Shown: positions 1 to 9,032 of the stretch, one piece after another
Numbering within the stretch: position 1 is the stretch's first letter
Layout of the letters: each line of letters starts with the position of its first letter
Source: Pseudoalteromonas galatheae
GTDB taxonomy: Bacteria; Pseudomonadota; Gammaproteobacteria; Enterobacterales; Alteromonadaceae
DNA: 64,000 nucleotides
Assembly: GCF_005886105.2 (NCBI RefSeq)
Contig: NZ_PNCO02000002.1
Span: 186,001 to 250,000 of the forward strand
Direction of reading: 5' to 3'
Notes under the pieces: generated by a model
Seen by the model: the letters and a program-made list of their open reading frames with translations, nothing else
What the model was told of the DNA's origin: nothing
The model's database searches: none
Made by a program: the position numbers and the translations under genes

Positions 1-561
1 GATTTTGTATTGCTTGATTTGATGTTACCAAATAAAGATGGTTTCGAGATCTGTAGATCATTACAAAACAGGTACAATGGTAAATTGATTGTGCTAACCG
101 CGAGTCACGATGATATAGACGAAATTACGCTATTAGAAATGGGTGCTGATGACTTTATTCATAAGCCAGTCAACCCTCGAATTATCTTAGCGAGATTTCG
201 AAAACTAGTTCGCTTAGCAGAAGAAAGTAAGAATAAACAGCGAAATGGGCACGTGCTCCGTGTTGGCCCCTTCTCATTTAACTCATCGACAAGGCAAGCA
301 AGCCAAGATGGTATACCGCTTGGTCTCTCAGACAGTGAATACACATTATTTCATTTTTTGGCGTCTAATGTTGACTCTATTCTTAGTCGCGACCAGATTT
401 CAACTCAGCTGTACGGCCGCTCATTTGATGGTTTCGATCGTACAGTTGACAATAAAATCATGAAGATAAGAAAGATTATCGGTGATGAAATGCCCTATCA
501 ACACCTTATCACTGTAAGAGGGAAAGGATATATTTTTGTAAATAGCAAGGAAACTGAATGA
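1..561 (+). CDS. OmpR/PhoB-family response regulator, 5' end outside window
   Basis: DNA-binding response regulator of a two-component system. The gene enters the window already inside the receiver domain: the first codons read DFVLLDLMLPNKDG, whose DLMLP holds the phosphoacceptor Asp. A receiver Lys follows in FIHKPV. The C-terminal half is a winged-helix Trans_reg_C domain (LSDSEYTLFHFLA, then TVDNKIMKIRKIIG and the closing VRGKGYIF). The first start-like codon inside the window (TTG at 10) is not the real start. The stop TGA overlaps the ATG of the kinase gene (ATGA), so the two are co-translated. A likely target is the 11-bp-spaced repeat at 1821-1850. Family is certain, the signal sensed is unknown. 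Confidence 0.93.
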   Translation, partial: DFVLLDLMLPNKDGFEICRSLQNRYNGKLIVLTASHDDIDEITLLEMGADDFIHKPVNPRIILARFRKLVRLAEESKNKQRNGHVLRVGPFSFNSSTRQASQDGIPLGLSDSEYTLFHFLASNVDSILSRDQISTQLYGRSFDGFDRTVDNKIMKIRKIIGDEMPYQHLITVRGKGYIFVNSKETE

Positions 562-1817
562 CAAGCATACGTTTTGCATTTGCAAGCTTACTCTTTGTTA
601 GTTTGTTTTTAGTGATAAACCCCCTTTTGACTTCTCTAGCTACAAGTTATTTCTCAAAAGAGCTGAAAAAGGACGTAGAGCTAGATTATCTAGCCTATGT
701 TTATGCTTTAGAAGCAGCTCGTCCTGGCTTGGATGATGCTCAGTGGCAAGCTTTACTTGCCCAGATCTCAGAAAAAAGTAATCTAAAAGTACAGACACTT
801 GATAAACCTGCATTTGAGCAAACGACTAAGCTAGTCATCGAAAACGTTTATGATGAGGAATTACAAACCGTAATCGCAAAGATACAAGGTAAAGAGTTAA
901 TTGCGTTTTCTGCGGTTGGAGTGCAAGGCTCTGCAGGGGCGATCCTCAATTTTATTCAGTATGGTTTACCCTTGGGACTAATCCTAGTCCTATTTTTGTT
1001 GCACTCACTTTGGTTGCAATTTCGACTTTCTAGGTTAGAACATGCTAGTAAACTAATTGCACAAGGATTGTTATCTAAACGTGCTGATACCGGACTTTTA
1101 GCAGTTGGACGTGTCAATTACGCCTTTAATCAAATGGCTGAAAAATTAGAGTGTGCCTTTGCACAGCAAAGGAATATGATCAGAGCCGTATCTCACGAGC
1201 TCAAAACGCCATTATTCCGACTTCAGCTCAAGCTTGAGTTGCTTGATGTTCCGCCAAAGAACAAAAATCTGGTTCGAGAGTTATTTGAGGAATGTGAAGA
1301 GCTTGAAATGCTGGTGCATGAAATTTTGGAGTTCAGTAAAGTAGAACAGTTTTCCGCAAAGATCAGCGTTTCCAATTTTGATTTGTGTACACTAATTAAT
1401 GAATACATCATCACTTTAGAAAAATACTGTAACCACCCTATAACTATAAATTGTCCAAACTCAGTGAGGATAAGGGCCTGCCAAACAGATGTGAAACGTG
1501 TGCTTCATAACTTAATTGTTAATGCTGATAAATTTGCAGTGGAGCAGATCCGTGTTTCACTAAGTTTATGTAACGCTCAACTTCTCCTAACTGTTGAAGA
1601 TGATGGCATTGGCATTGCCGAAGATAAACATGAGTTAGTCTTCCAAGCCTTTTTTACGGTAGATGAAAGTCGCTCAGGAAAAAGACGAGGTGCAGGCCTT
1701 GGCTTGACCATCGTAAAAGAAATTTTATTGCACTACGACGCTGGGATCTCGGTAAGCAGAAGTGAACTCGGTGGTGCATGTCTAACTATCAATTTGTCCC
1801 CAATGTTAATCAATTAG
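558..1817 (+). CDS. sensor histidine kinase
   Basis: Membrane histidine kinase, 419 aa, partner of the preceding regulator. Two membrane segments (about residues 5-28 and 130-153) flank a short periplasmic part of about 100 residues with no recognisable sensor domain. A HAMP-like linker follows, then the HisKA H-box SHELKTPL with the phosphorylated His at about 213. The ATP-binding domain shows an N-box region (HNLIVNADKFA), G1 DDGIGIAED near 347 and G2 GAGLGLTIVKE near 377. All catalytic boxes are intact. It overlaps the regulator gene by 4 bases and is followed by an S41 lipoprotein gene, which may belong to the same response. Signal unknown. Confidence 0.93.
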   Translation: MTSIRFAFASLLFVSLFLVINPLLTSLATSYFSKELKKDVELDYLAYVYALEAARPGLDDAQWQALLAQISEKSNLKVQTLDKPAFEQTTKLVIENVYDEELQTVIAKIQGKELIAFSAVGVQGSAGAILNFIQYGLPLGLILVLFLLHSLWLQFRLSRLEHASKLIAQGLLSKRADTGLLAVGRVNYAFNQMAEKLECAFAQQRNMIRAVSHELKTPLFRLQLKLELLDVPPKNKNLVRELFEECEELEMLVHEILEFSKVEQFSAKISVSNFDLCTLINEYIITLEKYCNHPITINCPNSVRIRACQTDVKRVLHNLIVNADKFAVEQIRVSLSLCNAQLLLTVEDDGIGIAEDKHELVFQAFFTVDESRSGKRRGAGLGLTIVKEILLHYDAGISVSRSELGGACLTINLSPMLIN

Positions 1818-1820
1818 TTA

Positions 1821-1850
1821 TGACAAATCCCTGACAAATCCGCGACAATC
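1821..1850 (+). promoter_or_regulatory. three 11-bp-spaced direct repeats, candidate response-regulator operator
   Basis: TGACAAATC at 1821 and again at 1832, then CGACAATC at 1843: three half-sites at exactly 11-bp spacing. OmpR-family regulators typically bind tandem half-sites with about one helical turn between them. The array lies between the kinase stop (1817) and the S41 lipoprotein start (1904), upstream of an AT-rich candidate promoter region. The link to the neighbouring regulator is inference. Confidence 0.5.
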
Positions 1851-1903
1851 AAATCGCTGCTTACACTTTAAGATAACTTCATATTTTAATTCGATAGGAA
1901 GTT

Positions 1904-3370
1904 ATGATGAAAAAATTCAATTTAAGACCAATCACTTTAATCTTGTGTATCGGCGTTGCTGGTTGCCATTTTGACGAAAATAAAAGCAGCGTAGAAGTTG
2001 TTCAAAAAACGCAACGAAACGAGCTTTGGTATTCGGAACATTATGGTGAAATAAAACAAATAGTTGATGAGCGCCTTGTGACTTGGCAAGTGACAGGCTC
2101 CTCTTGCTATCCAATTCTGACATTGGATCCACTTTCGTTATTTGATGCGTTTAGCGCCAAAAATGTAGGTTTGCTCAACTATAAACGACCCTACGATTCT
2201 GGCCCTGTAAAATACACTGAAATATCCAGTCTCGATGAAGTCTGTAAAGACGGGTTTATATCTACCTCAGATAAAAGTGACTATACGTTTGACGCACAGG
2301 CCATCTTTGAACTTTTTTGGTTGGATATGAAAAATCACTATGCATTTTTCTCTGAGCGTAGCGTAGATTGGGATGCTGTTTATAACCAGTATGCTGGGCA
2401 GCTAAGTGATGCCAATGAAACAAAGCTACTTGGTGTATTTCGTGAGATACTTGAATTACTAAATGATGGTCACACTAGGCTTTATTTTAGCCTTGAAGAA
2501 GAACCGATAAACTTTGAAGCTAAGCCTACCTTGTTCAAAAGGTTAGAGCGAGAAGCATTTGATCTAAGCTTAACTGGTGAGCTTGTTGAAAAATATATTG
2601 AAACGCAAACGAATCAACTACAAATCACGATTGCACGATACCTGGATCAAGAGACAAAGCAAGACTTTATAATGCGTAAACAGCAAAGTCTGAATAGCCC
2701 TAATTGGGGAGTGATTAACACTGGAGGTCAACATATTGGTTATTTGAAGCTCTATAGTTTTGCAAATTTTATTGATGTAGGAGGTATTGAACGTCAAGAT
2801 ATTAGTTATGCCAATGCGGCTTTCAACGATTTACTGGATGAAATTTTCACAGACTTATCCCGTACAGATCAGCTGATCATTGATATTCGCGATAACGAAG
2901 GTGGCTATGACATACAGGCACTAGAATTAATCAAGCGCTTTATCTCACAAAATACGCTTGTTTGGGATATTAGTACGTTTTATGCAGGGGAGCTACATCA
3001 GCTGACAGCAGTTTATGCAGAGCCTGATAATAACAGGCCATATTACCTTAAAGACATTTATCTCCTAACCTCAAACGGTACTTTCAGTGCTGGCGAAACC
3101 TTTGCATTGGCGATGTCTGCGCTGCCTCAAGTAACATTAGTAGGACGTGCTACAGCTGGTGTTACCTCTGATACTTTTCCACGGATGCTACCCAACGGTT
3201 GGATTTATGAGCTTAGTAATGAGTACTATGAAAACAGTTCGGATTTGAATGTGGAGGTGCTAGGTGTTCCTGTTGACGTTGAAGTCGATCCTTTCGACAT
3301 CACATTTAGAAAAAAGAACAAAGATGCGGCGATTGAAAAAGTATTGTCAATATTAAGCTATGAGCCCTAA
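1904..3370 (+). CDS. S41-family peptidase lipoprotein
   Basis: 488-aa exported protein. The N-terminus has a basic start, hydrophobic stretch and lipobox IGVAGC, so it is probably a lipoprotein. The C-terminal half is an S41 peptidase core: GYLKLYSFANF, then IDIRDNEGGYDIQALELI, then the nucleophile region TSNGTFSAGETFALAM with Ser at about 395, then GRATAGVTSD. The catalytic Lys of CtpA-type S41 enzymes (GKxTxGKG) is absent, placing it with tricorn/IRBP-like members. No PDZ domain was recognised. ATG 1904 is preceded by AGGAAG. It follows the two-component genes but has its own probable promoter and repeat operator. Substrate unknown. Confidence 0.82.
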   Translation: MMKKFNLRPITLILCIGVAGCHFDENKSSVEVVQKTQRNELWYSEHYGEIKQIVDERLVTWQVTGSSCYPILTLDPLSLFDAFSAKNVGLLNYKRPYDSGPVKYTEISSLDEVCKDGFISTSDKSDYTFDAQAIFELFWLDMKNHYAFFSERSVDWDAVYNQYAGQLSDANETKLLGVFREILELLNDGHTRLYFSLEEEPINFEAKPTLFKRLEREAFDLSLTGELVEKYIETQTNQLQITIARYLDQETKQDFIMRKQQSLNSPNWGVINTGGQHIGYLKLYSFANFIDVGGIERQDISYANAAFNDLLDEIFTDLSRTDQLIIDIRDNEGGYDIQALELIKRFISQNTLVWDISTFYAGELHQLTAVYAEPDNNRPYYLKDIYLLTSNGTFSAGETFALAMSALPQVTLVGRATAGVTSDTFPRMLPNGWIYELSNEYYENSSDLNVEVLGVPVDVEVDPFDITFRKKNKDAAIEKVLSILSYEP

Positions 3371-3379
3371 TTATGATGG

Positions 3380-3408
3380 AAAGGACATCAACTGATGTCC
3401 TTTTTATT
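3380..3408 (+). terminator. rho-independent terminator after S41 gene
   Basis: Perfect 10-bp stem AAAGGACATC / GATGTCCTTT with a 4-base loop, followed by TT-rich sequence, just after the S41 stop codon. Confidence 0.85.
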
Positions 3409-3454
3409 ATTAGCGATGGATCTGAGCCACTACGTTTAACTCAACTAATTATCA

Positions 3455-5008
3455 TCATTTACGCTTAAAACGAATAATCAATTCATGCATTTCTTTTGCT
3501 GTAGTTTCTAGGTCTTTACTCTCTTGATGTACTTTGTCTGCACTATCTAGACTGTTGTTCGCAAGCTGGGCAATATTCACTACTTGCTGGTTTATGTCAT
3601 CAGACACAGTCGCTTGTTGCTCAACCGAAGTTGCAATTTGCATCGACATGTCACTAATTTGAATAACAGCTTGAGTGATTTGTTGAAGCATATCAGTGCT
3701 TTGATTTAATTGCTCAATACCATGGAGCGATTCTTCTTGACCTTGCTGAGCAATATTTACAGACGCTTGAGTGCTGCTGGTTAGTTGTTCAATAATTGCA
3801 TGGATCTCTTTTGTCGACTCTTGAGTGCGTTGTGCAAGATGCCTAACCTCATCAGCAACTACGGCAAACCCCCTACCTTGTTCGCCAGCTCGCGCAGCTT
3901 CAATTGCCGCATTTAGTGCTAGCAAATTTGTTTGCTCTGCGATTTGTTCGATAATTTGTGCGGCGGCAGCAATTTTATCAGTTTGTTTAGAGACGCCTTC
4001 AACAGAGTTGCGTATGTCGGCAATCGTGTTACTCAAATCACCAAAGGCAACTTTGGTTTTATTAGCGATTTTTTCAGTTTGAGAAGTCAAATCAAGGGAG
4101 TTTTGAGCATCTTTAGCACTCAGTTGCACACTGTTAGATACATCGTTGATGGTTGTTGTCATTTCGTTCATAGCAGTGGCAACAAGTTCTGTCTCAGTTT
4201 GCTGCTTTTGTAAATCAGCATAGGTGGCCCGCGCTTCTTTACTTGCTGTGTGGGCTCCTTTTGATACGTCCTGTGCAGCGTGTTCAACACGGGTGAGAAT
4301 TGTATCTAGGTGTGCCCTTTCACTTTTCAAGCGTACTTGGATTGACCCCATGGTACCATCCCATGTTGAGTAAACTTGCTCGGATATTTCATCGCAAAAG
4401 CTGTGTGCCAACTCAGATTCCAGACGTCTCAACTGTTCCTTATCGCGCCAAGTCGCATAGGCAGAATACGCGAGCATATTCGCCATTAACCAGAAAAATC
4501 CTGCAGACTCTGAGGCAAAATACCAAAGCGCAAGGGACGAAGCGATGTTAAATACTGGCCAAATCACACGTAATTTTGGAAGGCGGATACCGCTTCCCTT
4601 ATTGGTATTAACGCTGGTGTAAAGTTGACTTGCTCGTTCAACCGTAGCCCTATCTGGGCAGCTTCTAACTGATTCGTAACCAATGATTTTGCCGTTTTCC
4701 GTTATTGGCGTTACATAAGCATCAACCCAATAGTGATCACCATTTTTACAGCGATTTTTTACGATCCCCATCCATGGTTTGCCTGTTTTAAGCTGCTTCC
4801 ACATCGTGTGAAACGCTAGAGGTGGCATATCTGGATGTCGTACTATATTATGAGGTTGACCAACAAGCTCATCACGTGTAAAACCACTAACATCGATAAA
4901 AGCTTGATTGCAATCAACGATATTACCTTTTAGATCGGTGACAGAGATGAGTTTTACATCGCGAGAAAAGGTCTTTTCTCTTTGCGTTACTGGGTGGTTG
5001 GTTCTCAT
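3455..5008 (-). CDS. Aer-like PAS methyl-accepting chemotaxis protein
   Basis: 517-aa chemoreceptor. N-terminal PAS domain (about 15-125) of the Aer type: [21 protein letters not shown] and the [22 protein letters not shown] region resemble the FAD-binding PAS of Aer. A short hydrophobic hairpin (about 150-185) anchors it in the membrane without a periplasmic domain. The rest is the signalling domain, with the conserved hairpin tip [31 protein letters not shown]... near residues 355-395. Probably senses redox or energy state through the flavin. It is transcribed away from hemH. Monocistronic as far as seen. Confidence 0.9.
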   Translation of the reverse strand: MRTNHPVTQREKTFSRDVKLISVTDLKGNIVDCNQAFIDVSGFTRDELVGQPHNIVRHPDMPPLAFHTMWKQLKTGKPWMGIVKNRCKNGDHYWVDAYVTPITENGKIIGYESVRSCPDRATVERASQLYTSVNTNKGSGIRLPKLRVIWPVFNIASSLALWYFASESAGFFWLMANMLAYSAYATWRDKEQLRRLESELAHSFCDEISEQVYSTWDGTMGSIQVRLKSERAHLDTILTRVEHAAQDVSKGAHTASKEARATYADLQKQQTETELVATAMNEMTTTINDVSNSVQLSAKDAQNSLDLTSQTEKIANKTKVAFGDLSNTIADIRNSVEGVSKQTDKIAAAAQIIEQIAEQTNLLALNAAIEAARAGEQGRGFAVVADEVRHLAQRTQESTKEIHAIIEQLTSSTQASVNIAQQGQEESLHGIEQLNQSTDMLQQITQAVIQISDMSMQIATSVEQQATVSDDINQQVVNIAQLANNSLDSADKVHQESKDLETTAKEMHELIIRFKRK

Positions 5009-5244
5009 TAGACTAGTCCAAAACTAACAAAAAATTGATTTTCCCTTAAAGATTTTCAGGAAAATACGCCCTCAACCCCCGAATAGCAATAGAGACGGGG
5101 CTAATTAATGATAATTACAACTATAGTGTGAGTTAATTTTGGTCGCAAATTGATTTATGCCAGTTTAGATCGAAATTAGGCTTACTCCCGTATAGGCTTT
5201 CTTGTAAAATAACTCTATTAAAATGATAATCTAAGGAGCGTTAG

Positions 5245-6264
5245 GTGTCTCGCTTTTCAGCCATTACAGATAATCCCCATGAAGGCCGATTTAATTCCAA
5301 AACGGGTATTCTTATTACGAATTTAGGTAGCCCTGATGCACCAACGGCTAAAGCACTTAGAGTTTATCTAGCTGAGTTCCTCTCCGACCCCCGAATCGTT
5401 GAAATTCCAAGACTAATTTGGTTAATCATTTTGCATGGGATTATTCTACGTGTTCGTCCTAAAAAATCAGCCCATGCCTATCAATCAATTTGGACCGATG
5501 CAGGCTCTCCGTTGATTACCATTAGTCGAGCGCAAACTGATAAAATAGAAAAGCAACTACGAAGTGAAGGCTTTGAAGAGATAGAAGTTGAACTCGCGAT
5601 GCGCTATGGTAACCCATCGATTGAATCTGGGCTTGAAAAATTAAGAGAAAAAGGTGTTTCTCGCATTATCGTTGTGCCGCTATATCCTCAATACTCCAGC
5701 GCGACAACAGGCTCAACCTTTGATCAGATCTCCAAAGTGCTTAGGGGCTGGCGCTGGGTTCCCGAACTGCATTTTATTAATGGCTATCATAAACACCCCC
5801 TTTATATAGAGTCTTTAGCTAACTCCATTAGGGAGGACCTTAAGGCGAATGGTGAGCCAGATAAACTGGTTTTTTCATATCATGGTACACCAAAACTATT
5901 TCTAGATAGAGGCGATCCGTATCATTGTTTTTGTCAGCAAACGACTCGATTAGTTGTTGAAAAACTCAATCTTGATAAAGAAAAAGTCATGACAACCTTC
6001 CAAAGTCGTTTTGGCAAAGCAGAATGGTTGCAACCCTATACGGACAAAACACTTGAGAGCTTTCCGAGTCAAGGTATTAAAAACGTCGCAATATTAAGTC
6101 CGGCTTTTAGTGCAGATTGCTTGGAAACGTTAGAAGAGTTGGAAGTAGAAAACCGCGAGGTCTTTGAGTCTGCTGGCGGTGAAAAGTACCGTTATATTCC
6201 TGCGTTAAACGAGCGTGATGACCACATTAAAGCGATAACTGCTTTGATAAAGCCCCTATTGTAA
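5245..6264 (+). CDS. hemH: ferrochelatase
   Basis: Ferrochelatase, inserts Fe(II) into protoporphyrin IX in the last step of protoheme synthesis. The 339-aa length is usual for proteobacterial HemH. Visible motifs: N-terminal GILITNLGSPDAPT, catalytic-His region FSYHGTPK (about 209-216), the GDPYHCFCQQT stretch, FQSRFGKAEWLQPYTD, and SADCLETLEELE with the conserved acidic residues near the C-terminus. Start is GTG at 5245 with AAGGAG seven bases upstream. It is divergent from the Aer-like gene, with a 236-bp shared intergenic region. Confidence 0.96.
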   Translation: MSRFSAITDNPHEGRFNSKTGILITNLGSPDAPTAKALRVYLAEFLSDPRIVEIPRLIWLIILHGIILRVRPKKSAHAYQSIWTDAGSPLITISRAQTDKIEKQLRSEGFEEIEVELAMRYGNPSIESGLEKLREKGVSRIIVVPLYPQYSSATTGSTFDQISKVLRGWRWVPELHFINGYHKHPLYIESLANSIREDLKANGEPDKLVFSYHGTPKLFLDRGDPYHCFCQQTTRLVVEKLNLDKEKVMTTFQSRFGKAEWLQPYTDKTLESFPSQGIKNVAILSPAFSADCLETLEELEVENREVFESAGGEKYRYIPALNERDDHIKAITALIKPLL

Positions 6265-6293
6265 TAAAGGCCCAGTAGTAACCATACCTTTTT

Positions 6294-6326
6294 AAGGTGT
6301 GATATCAAATCATCACACCTTACTTT
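6294..6326. terminator. convergent terminator hemH / GGDEF-EAL gene
   Basis: Stem AAGGTGTGAT (6294-6303) pairs with ATCACACCTT (6312-6321). The second arm overlaps the stop codon of the convergent GGDEF-EAL gene, so one hairpin can serve both transcripts. Confidence 0.7.
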
Positions 6327-8866
6327 TCAACTGCACTTTGTGTTTGCTCTGCAAAAGCATTTGTTGTTAATAACTCCAGACAAGCTTCAATCGGTTTCGC
6401 CGGACTGTAAAAGAACCCTTGAATATGATGGCAGCCGAGCTCTCGCAGCTTTTCAAGTTGAGTGAATTGCTCAACCCCCTCTGCTATCACTCCAATCCCC
6501 AATTGATCACTCAGCTTTATAAGGCAGTCTATCATTACTTGTTTGTTGTAATCAGACATTAAGCTGTCGACAAAGCTCTTATCTATTTTTAGGTAATCGA
6601 CCTGATTTTCTATTAAGTTACTTAATGACGAATAGCCAGTACAAAAATCATCAAGTGAAACTTTGACGCCATGTTCTCTTAGTTGGTTGAGCGTTTTCCA
6701 TGTATAGCGATTCGTGGCAAGTGATTCAGTTACTTCAATGGTAATTGCTTCATACGGGATCTTGGCTTTTTCAATAGCACAGGTGATTAACTTCACCTGA
6801 TTAATACTGGCTTTAAACTCGCTAACGGAACGATTAATAGAAATACCTATATCTGTGAAACCAGCATGATGAATTTTTGCTAAGTCTTGACAGCTACGCT
6901 CAAGCACAAACTGTCCAACTAAATGGATAAGACCAAACTCTTCAGCAATAGGAATAAAAGTGCCTGGCGACACCATGCCGTATTCATCATCAAACCAACG
7001 CACTAGTGCTTCAAACTTTGTGATGTGATTTGTGTCAGCATTTACGATTGGCTGGTAGTATACAGTTAGCGATCTTTCTTTAAGTGCTTGTTTCAACTTG
7101 TCCTTAAGCTTTATTTTGTTTAAATAGGCGTTTTGAATTGCCGCATTGTGTAGGGCTACCTGCCCGCGCTCAGTTTTTTTCACACTGTTAAGTGCATGCG
7201 CCGCGTTTCTCAATAAATTTGCAGCAGTGATCCGTGAACCTGCTTCGAGTTGTGCAACTCCCGTCGAGCAAGTAACTTCAATGGTAATTTCATTAAATAC
7301 ATAAGGTTGAGAGAGTTTCTGTGAAAGCTTCTGGGCAACTTTAAGTGCACTTTCTACATCGCTATGAGTGAGCAATAGCGCAAATTCATCACCACCATAC
7401 CTTGCGATAATATCATTTTGTCGAACGGCATTTTTTAATCGTTTTGCAACAGATATAAGTACCTTATCGCCAATCTCCGGGCCAAAAACATCGTTGACTT
7501 CTTTAAACCTATCCAAGCCAATAAAAAGTAGTGAGCAACTGGTATTGTTACTTCTAGAACCTGAGATCTGCTCTTCTAGGCGCTGCATAAAGCTGCGGCG
7601 ATTTAAAAGTGCTGTTAGCGGCTCATGGTTGGCGTAAAAGGTGAGTTGGGACTCGTTACGCTTCCACTCAGTAATGTCTCTAAAAATGCCAACATAGTTA
7701 GCGATTTTACCATGCTCGTCTTTGACGACACTGAGCGTTAGCTCTTCAGGGTAAATTTGACCATTTTTACGACGATTATGGATCTCCCCTTTCCAATGAC
7801 CAAGTGTACTCAACGACGCCCACATGGCTTCATAAAAAGATTTGTCTTGCTTACCAGAGGAAAGAACTGCAGGGTCTTGCCCTAACAATTCATAGCCTGT
7901 GTAGCCCGTTAAGCGCTCAAACGCACGATTCACCATAATAATTTTATTGTCATTGTTGGTGATCATAATCGCTTCAGTGGCATGCTCGAAAACAACATTG
8001 GTCAGCTCAAGCTGTTTATTAAGCGAAGAAATGTAACTAATATCTTGTATGGTTGCGGTGAAGATTACATCATCTATGTTTTGATCATCAGGCTCAACCT
8101 GTCCGATAATTCGCAGTAGACCATGATGTTCTGTCCGTGACGCTAACGAAACTTGTAAATCTATATTACGAACAGCACCTAACCTTACCTTTTCCAATGC
8201 AACTCTTAACCTTTCACTATCTTCTATCATGAGCTTATCAAGAAGTAACGATAATGAAGGTGAATCTGCTTGTGTTTTCAGCAAATGATTTAAATGAGAG
8301 GAAAAATAGTGTTTGTTTTGTTTAAGCTGCCAAGTCCAAGTACATAAATCTGCTATCTGCTCGCCTTTTGCAAGCTGTTTGAGCAAAATACCTTGTTTAT
8401 TTAGCTCTAAGTTATGACTAAGCTCGGTTGAGATCAGGTGTCCTAGCTCTTGAAACCATAGTTTTTCTTCACGGCTAACATGTTGTTCCTTGTTAAATAA
8501 ACAGACCATGATACCGATTGGAGTATGATCTAACGCTCTTAGCGTTACTCCTAAATATCCTTCTATACTGAGGACACGAAGAATTTCATCCTCTTCATAC
8601 AGTTGTTGTAGGCCACTGGTAACACTGCAAACGCCATTACTTGCCTTCGCGTCAAAGCATGGCGTGCCTTCTAGGTCATAAATGATATTGTCGACTTCTT
8701 CACCATCCGCAAGGTACATCACGGTTTTTACACGTTTGTCGTTATCGATAAACTTACCCACAAAGCAGTGATCAGCATCAAAGCGCTCGTACAATTGCTT
8801 TAAGGCAAATTGATAACGCTGGCTGGTGGATGTCATATTGTAAAAATGGCTAAACGATAAATTCAT
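6320..8866 (-). CDS. GAF-PAS-GGDEF-EAL cyclic-di-GMP protein
   Basis: 848-aa cytoplasmic protein for cyclic-di-GMP turnover. The N-terminal region (about 15-150) resembles a GAF domain, and a PAS domain lies near 290-410 (AIMITNNDNKIIMVNRAFERLTGYTGYELLGQDP). GGDEF follows with an intact ARYGGDEFALLL and the inhibitory-site RQND five residues before it. The EAL domain has FEALVRW, EVTESLA and DDFCTGYSSLSNL, where Cys replaces the usual Gly in DDFGTGYSS. Both active sites look usable, so it could make or degrade the messenger. ATG 8866 was chosen; a TTG six codons upstream (8884) is the alternative. Neither has a strong ribosome binding site. Confidence 0.9.
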   Translation of the reverse strand: MNLSFSHFYNMTSTSQRYQFALKQLYERFDADHCFVGKFIDNDKRVKTVMYLADGEEVDNIIYDLEGTPCFDAKASNGVCSVTSGLQQLYEEDEILRVLSIEGYLGVTLRALDHTPIGIMVCLFNKEQHVSREEKLWFQELGHLISTELSHNLELNKQGILLKQLAKGEQIADLCTWTWQLKQNKHYFSSHLNHLLKTQADSPSLSLLLDKLMIEDSERLRVALEKVRLGAVRNIDLQVSLASRTEHHGLLRIIGQVEPDDQNIDDVIFTATIQDISYISSLNKQLELTNVVFEHATEAIMITNNDNKIIMVNRAFERLTGYTGYELLGQDPAVLSSGKQDKSFYEAMWASLSTLGHWKGEIHNRRKNGQIYPEELTLSVVKDEHGKIANYVGIFRDITEWKRNESQLTFYANHEPLTALLNRRSFMQRLEEQISGSRSNNTSCSLLFIGLDRFKEVNDVFGPEIGDKVLISVAKRLKNAVRQNDIIARYGGDEFALLLTHSDVESALKVAQKLSQKLSQPYVFNEITIEVTCSTGVAQLEAGSRITAANLLRNAAHALNSVKKTERGQVALHNAAIQNAYLNKIKLKDKLKQALKERSLTVYYQPIVNADTNHITKFEALVRWFDDEYGMVSPGTFIPIAEEFGLIHLVGQFVLERSCQDLAKIHHAGFTDIGISINRSVSEFKASINQVKLITCAIEKAKIPYEAITIEVTESLATNRYTWKTLNQLREHGVKVSLDDFCTGYSSLSNLIENQVDYLKIDKSFVDSLMSDYNKQVMIDCLIKLSDQLGIGVIAEGVEQFTQLEKLRELGCHHIQGFFYSPAKPIEACLELLTTNAFAEQTQSAVEK

Positions 8867-8994
8867 AGAAGTCTGTAGGGCCAATCCTAACCAAGAGCTG
8901 TGTTTAATAGATAATAATAGTTCATTAAACTACATAGAATATAAACTCAGATCAATAAATTTGCTTTGAGTGATGGTTGGTGGTCAGTGGTAAG

Positions 8995-9020
8995 AAGATA
9001 GCGTCAGTAGACGCCATCTT
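8995..9020 (-). terminator. weak terminator-like hairpin after yfcC-like gene
   Basis: Stem AAGAT-A-GCGTC / GACGC-C-ATCTT with a 4-base loop, 13 bases beyond the transporter stop codon on the minus strand. The T tract is poor, so termination strength is uncertain. Confidence 0.4.
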
Positions 9021-9032
9021 ACTTTAGGGAGA

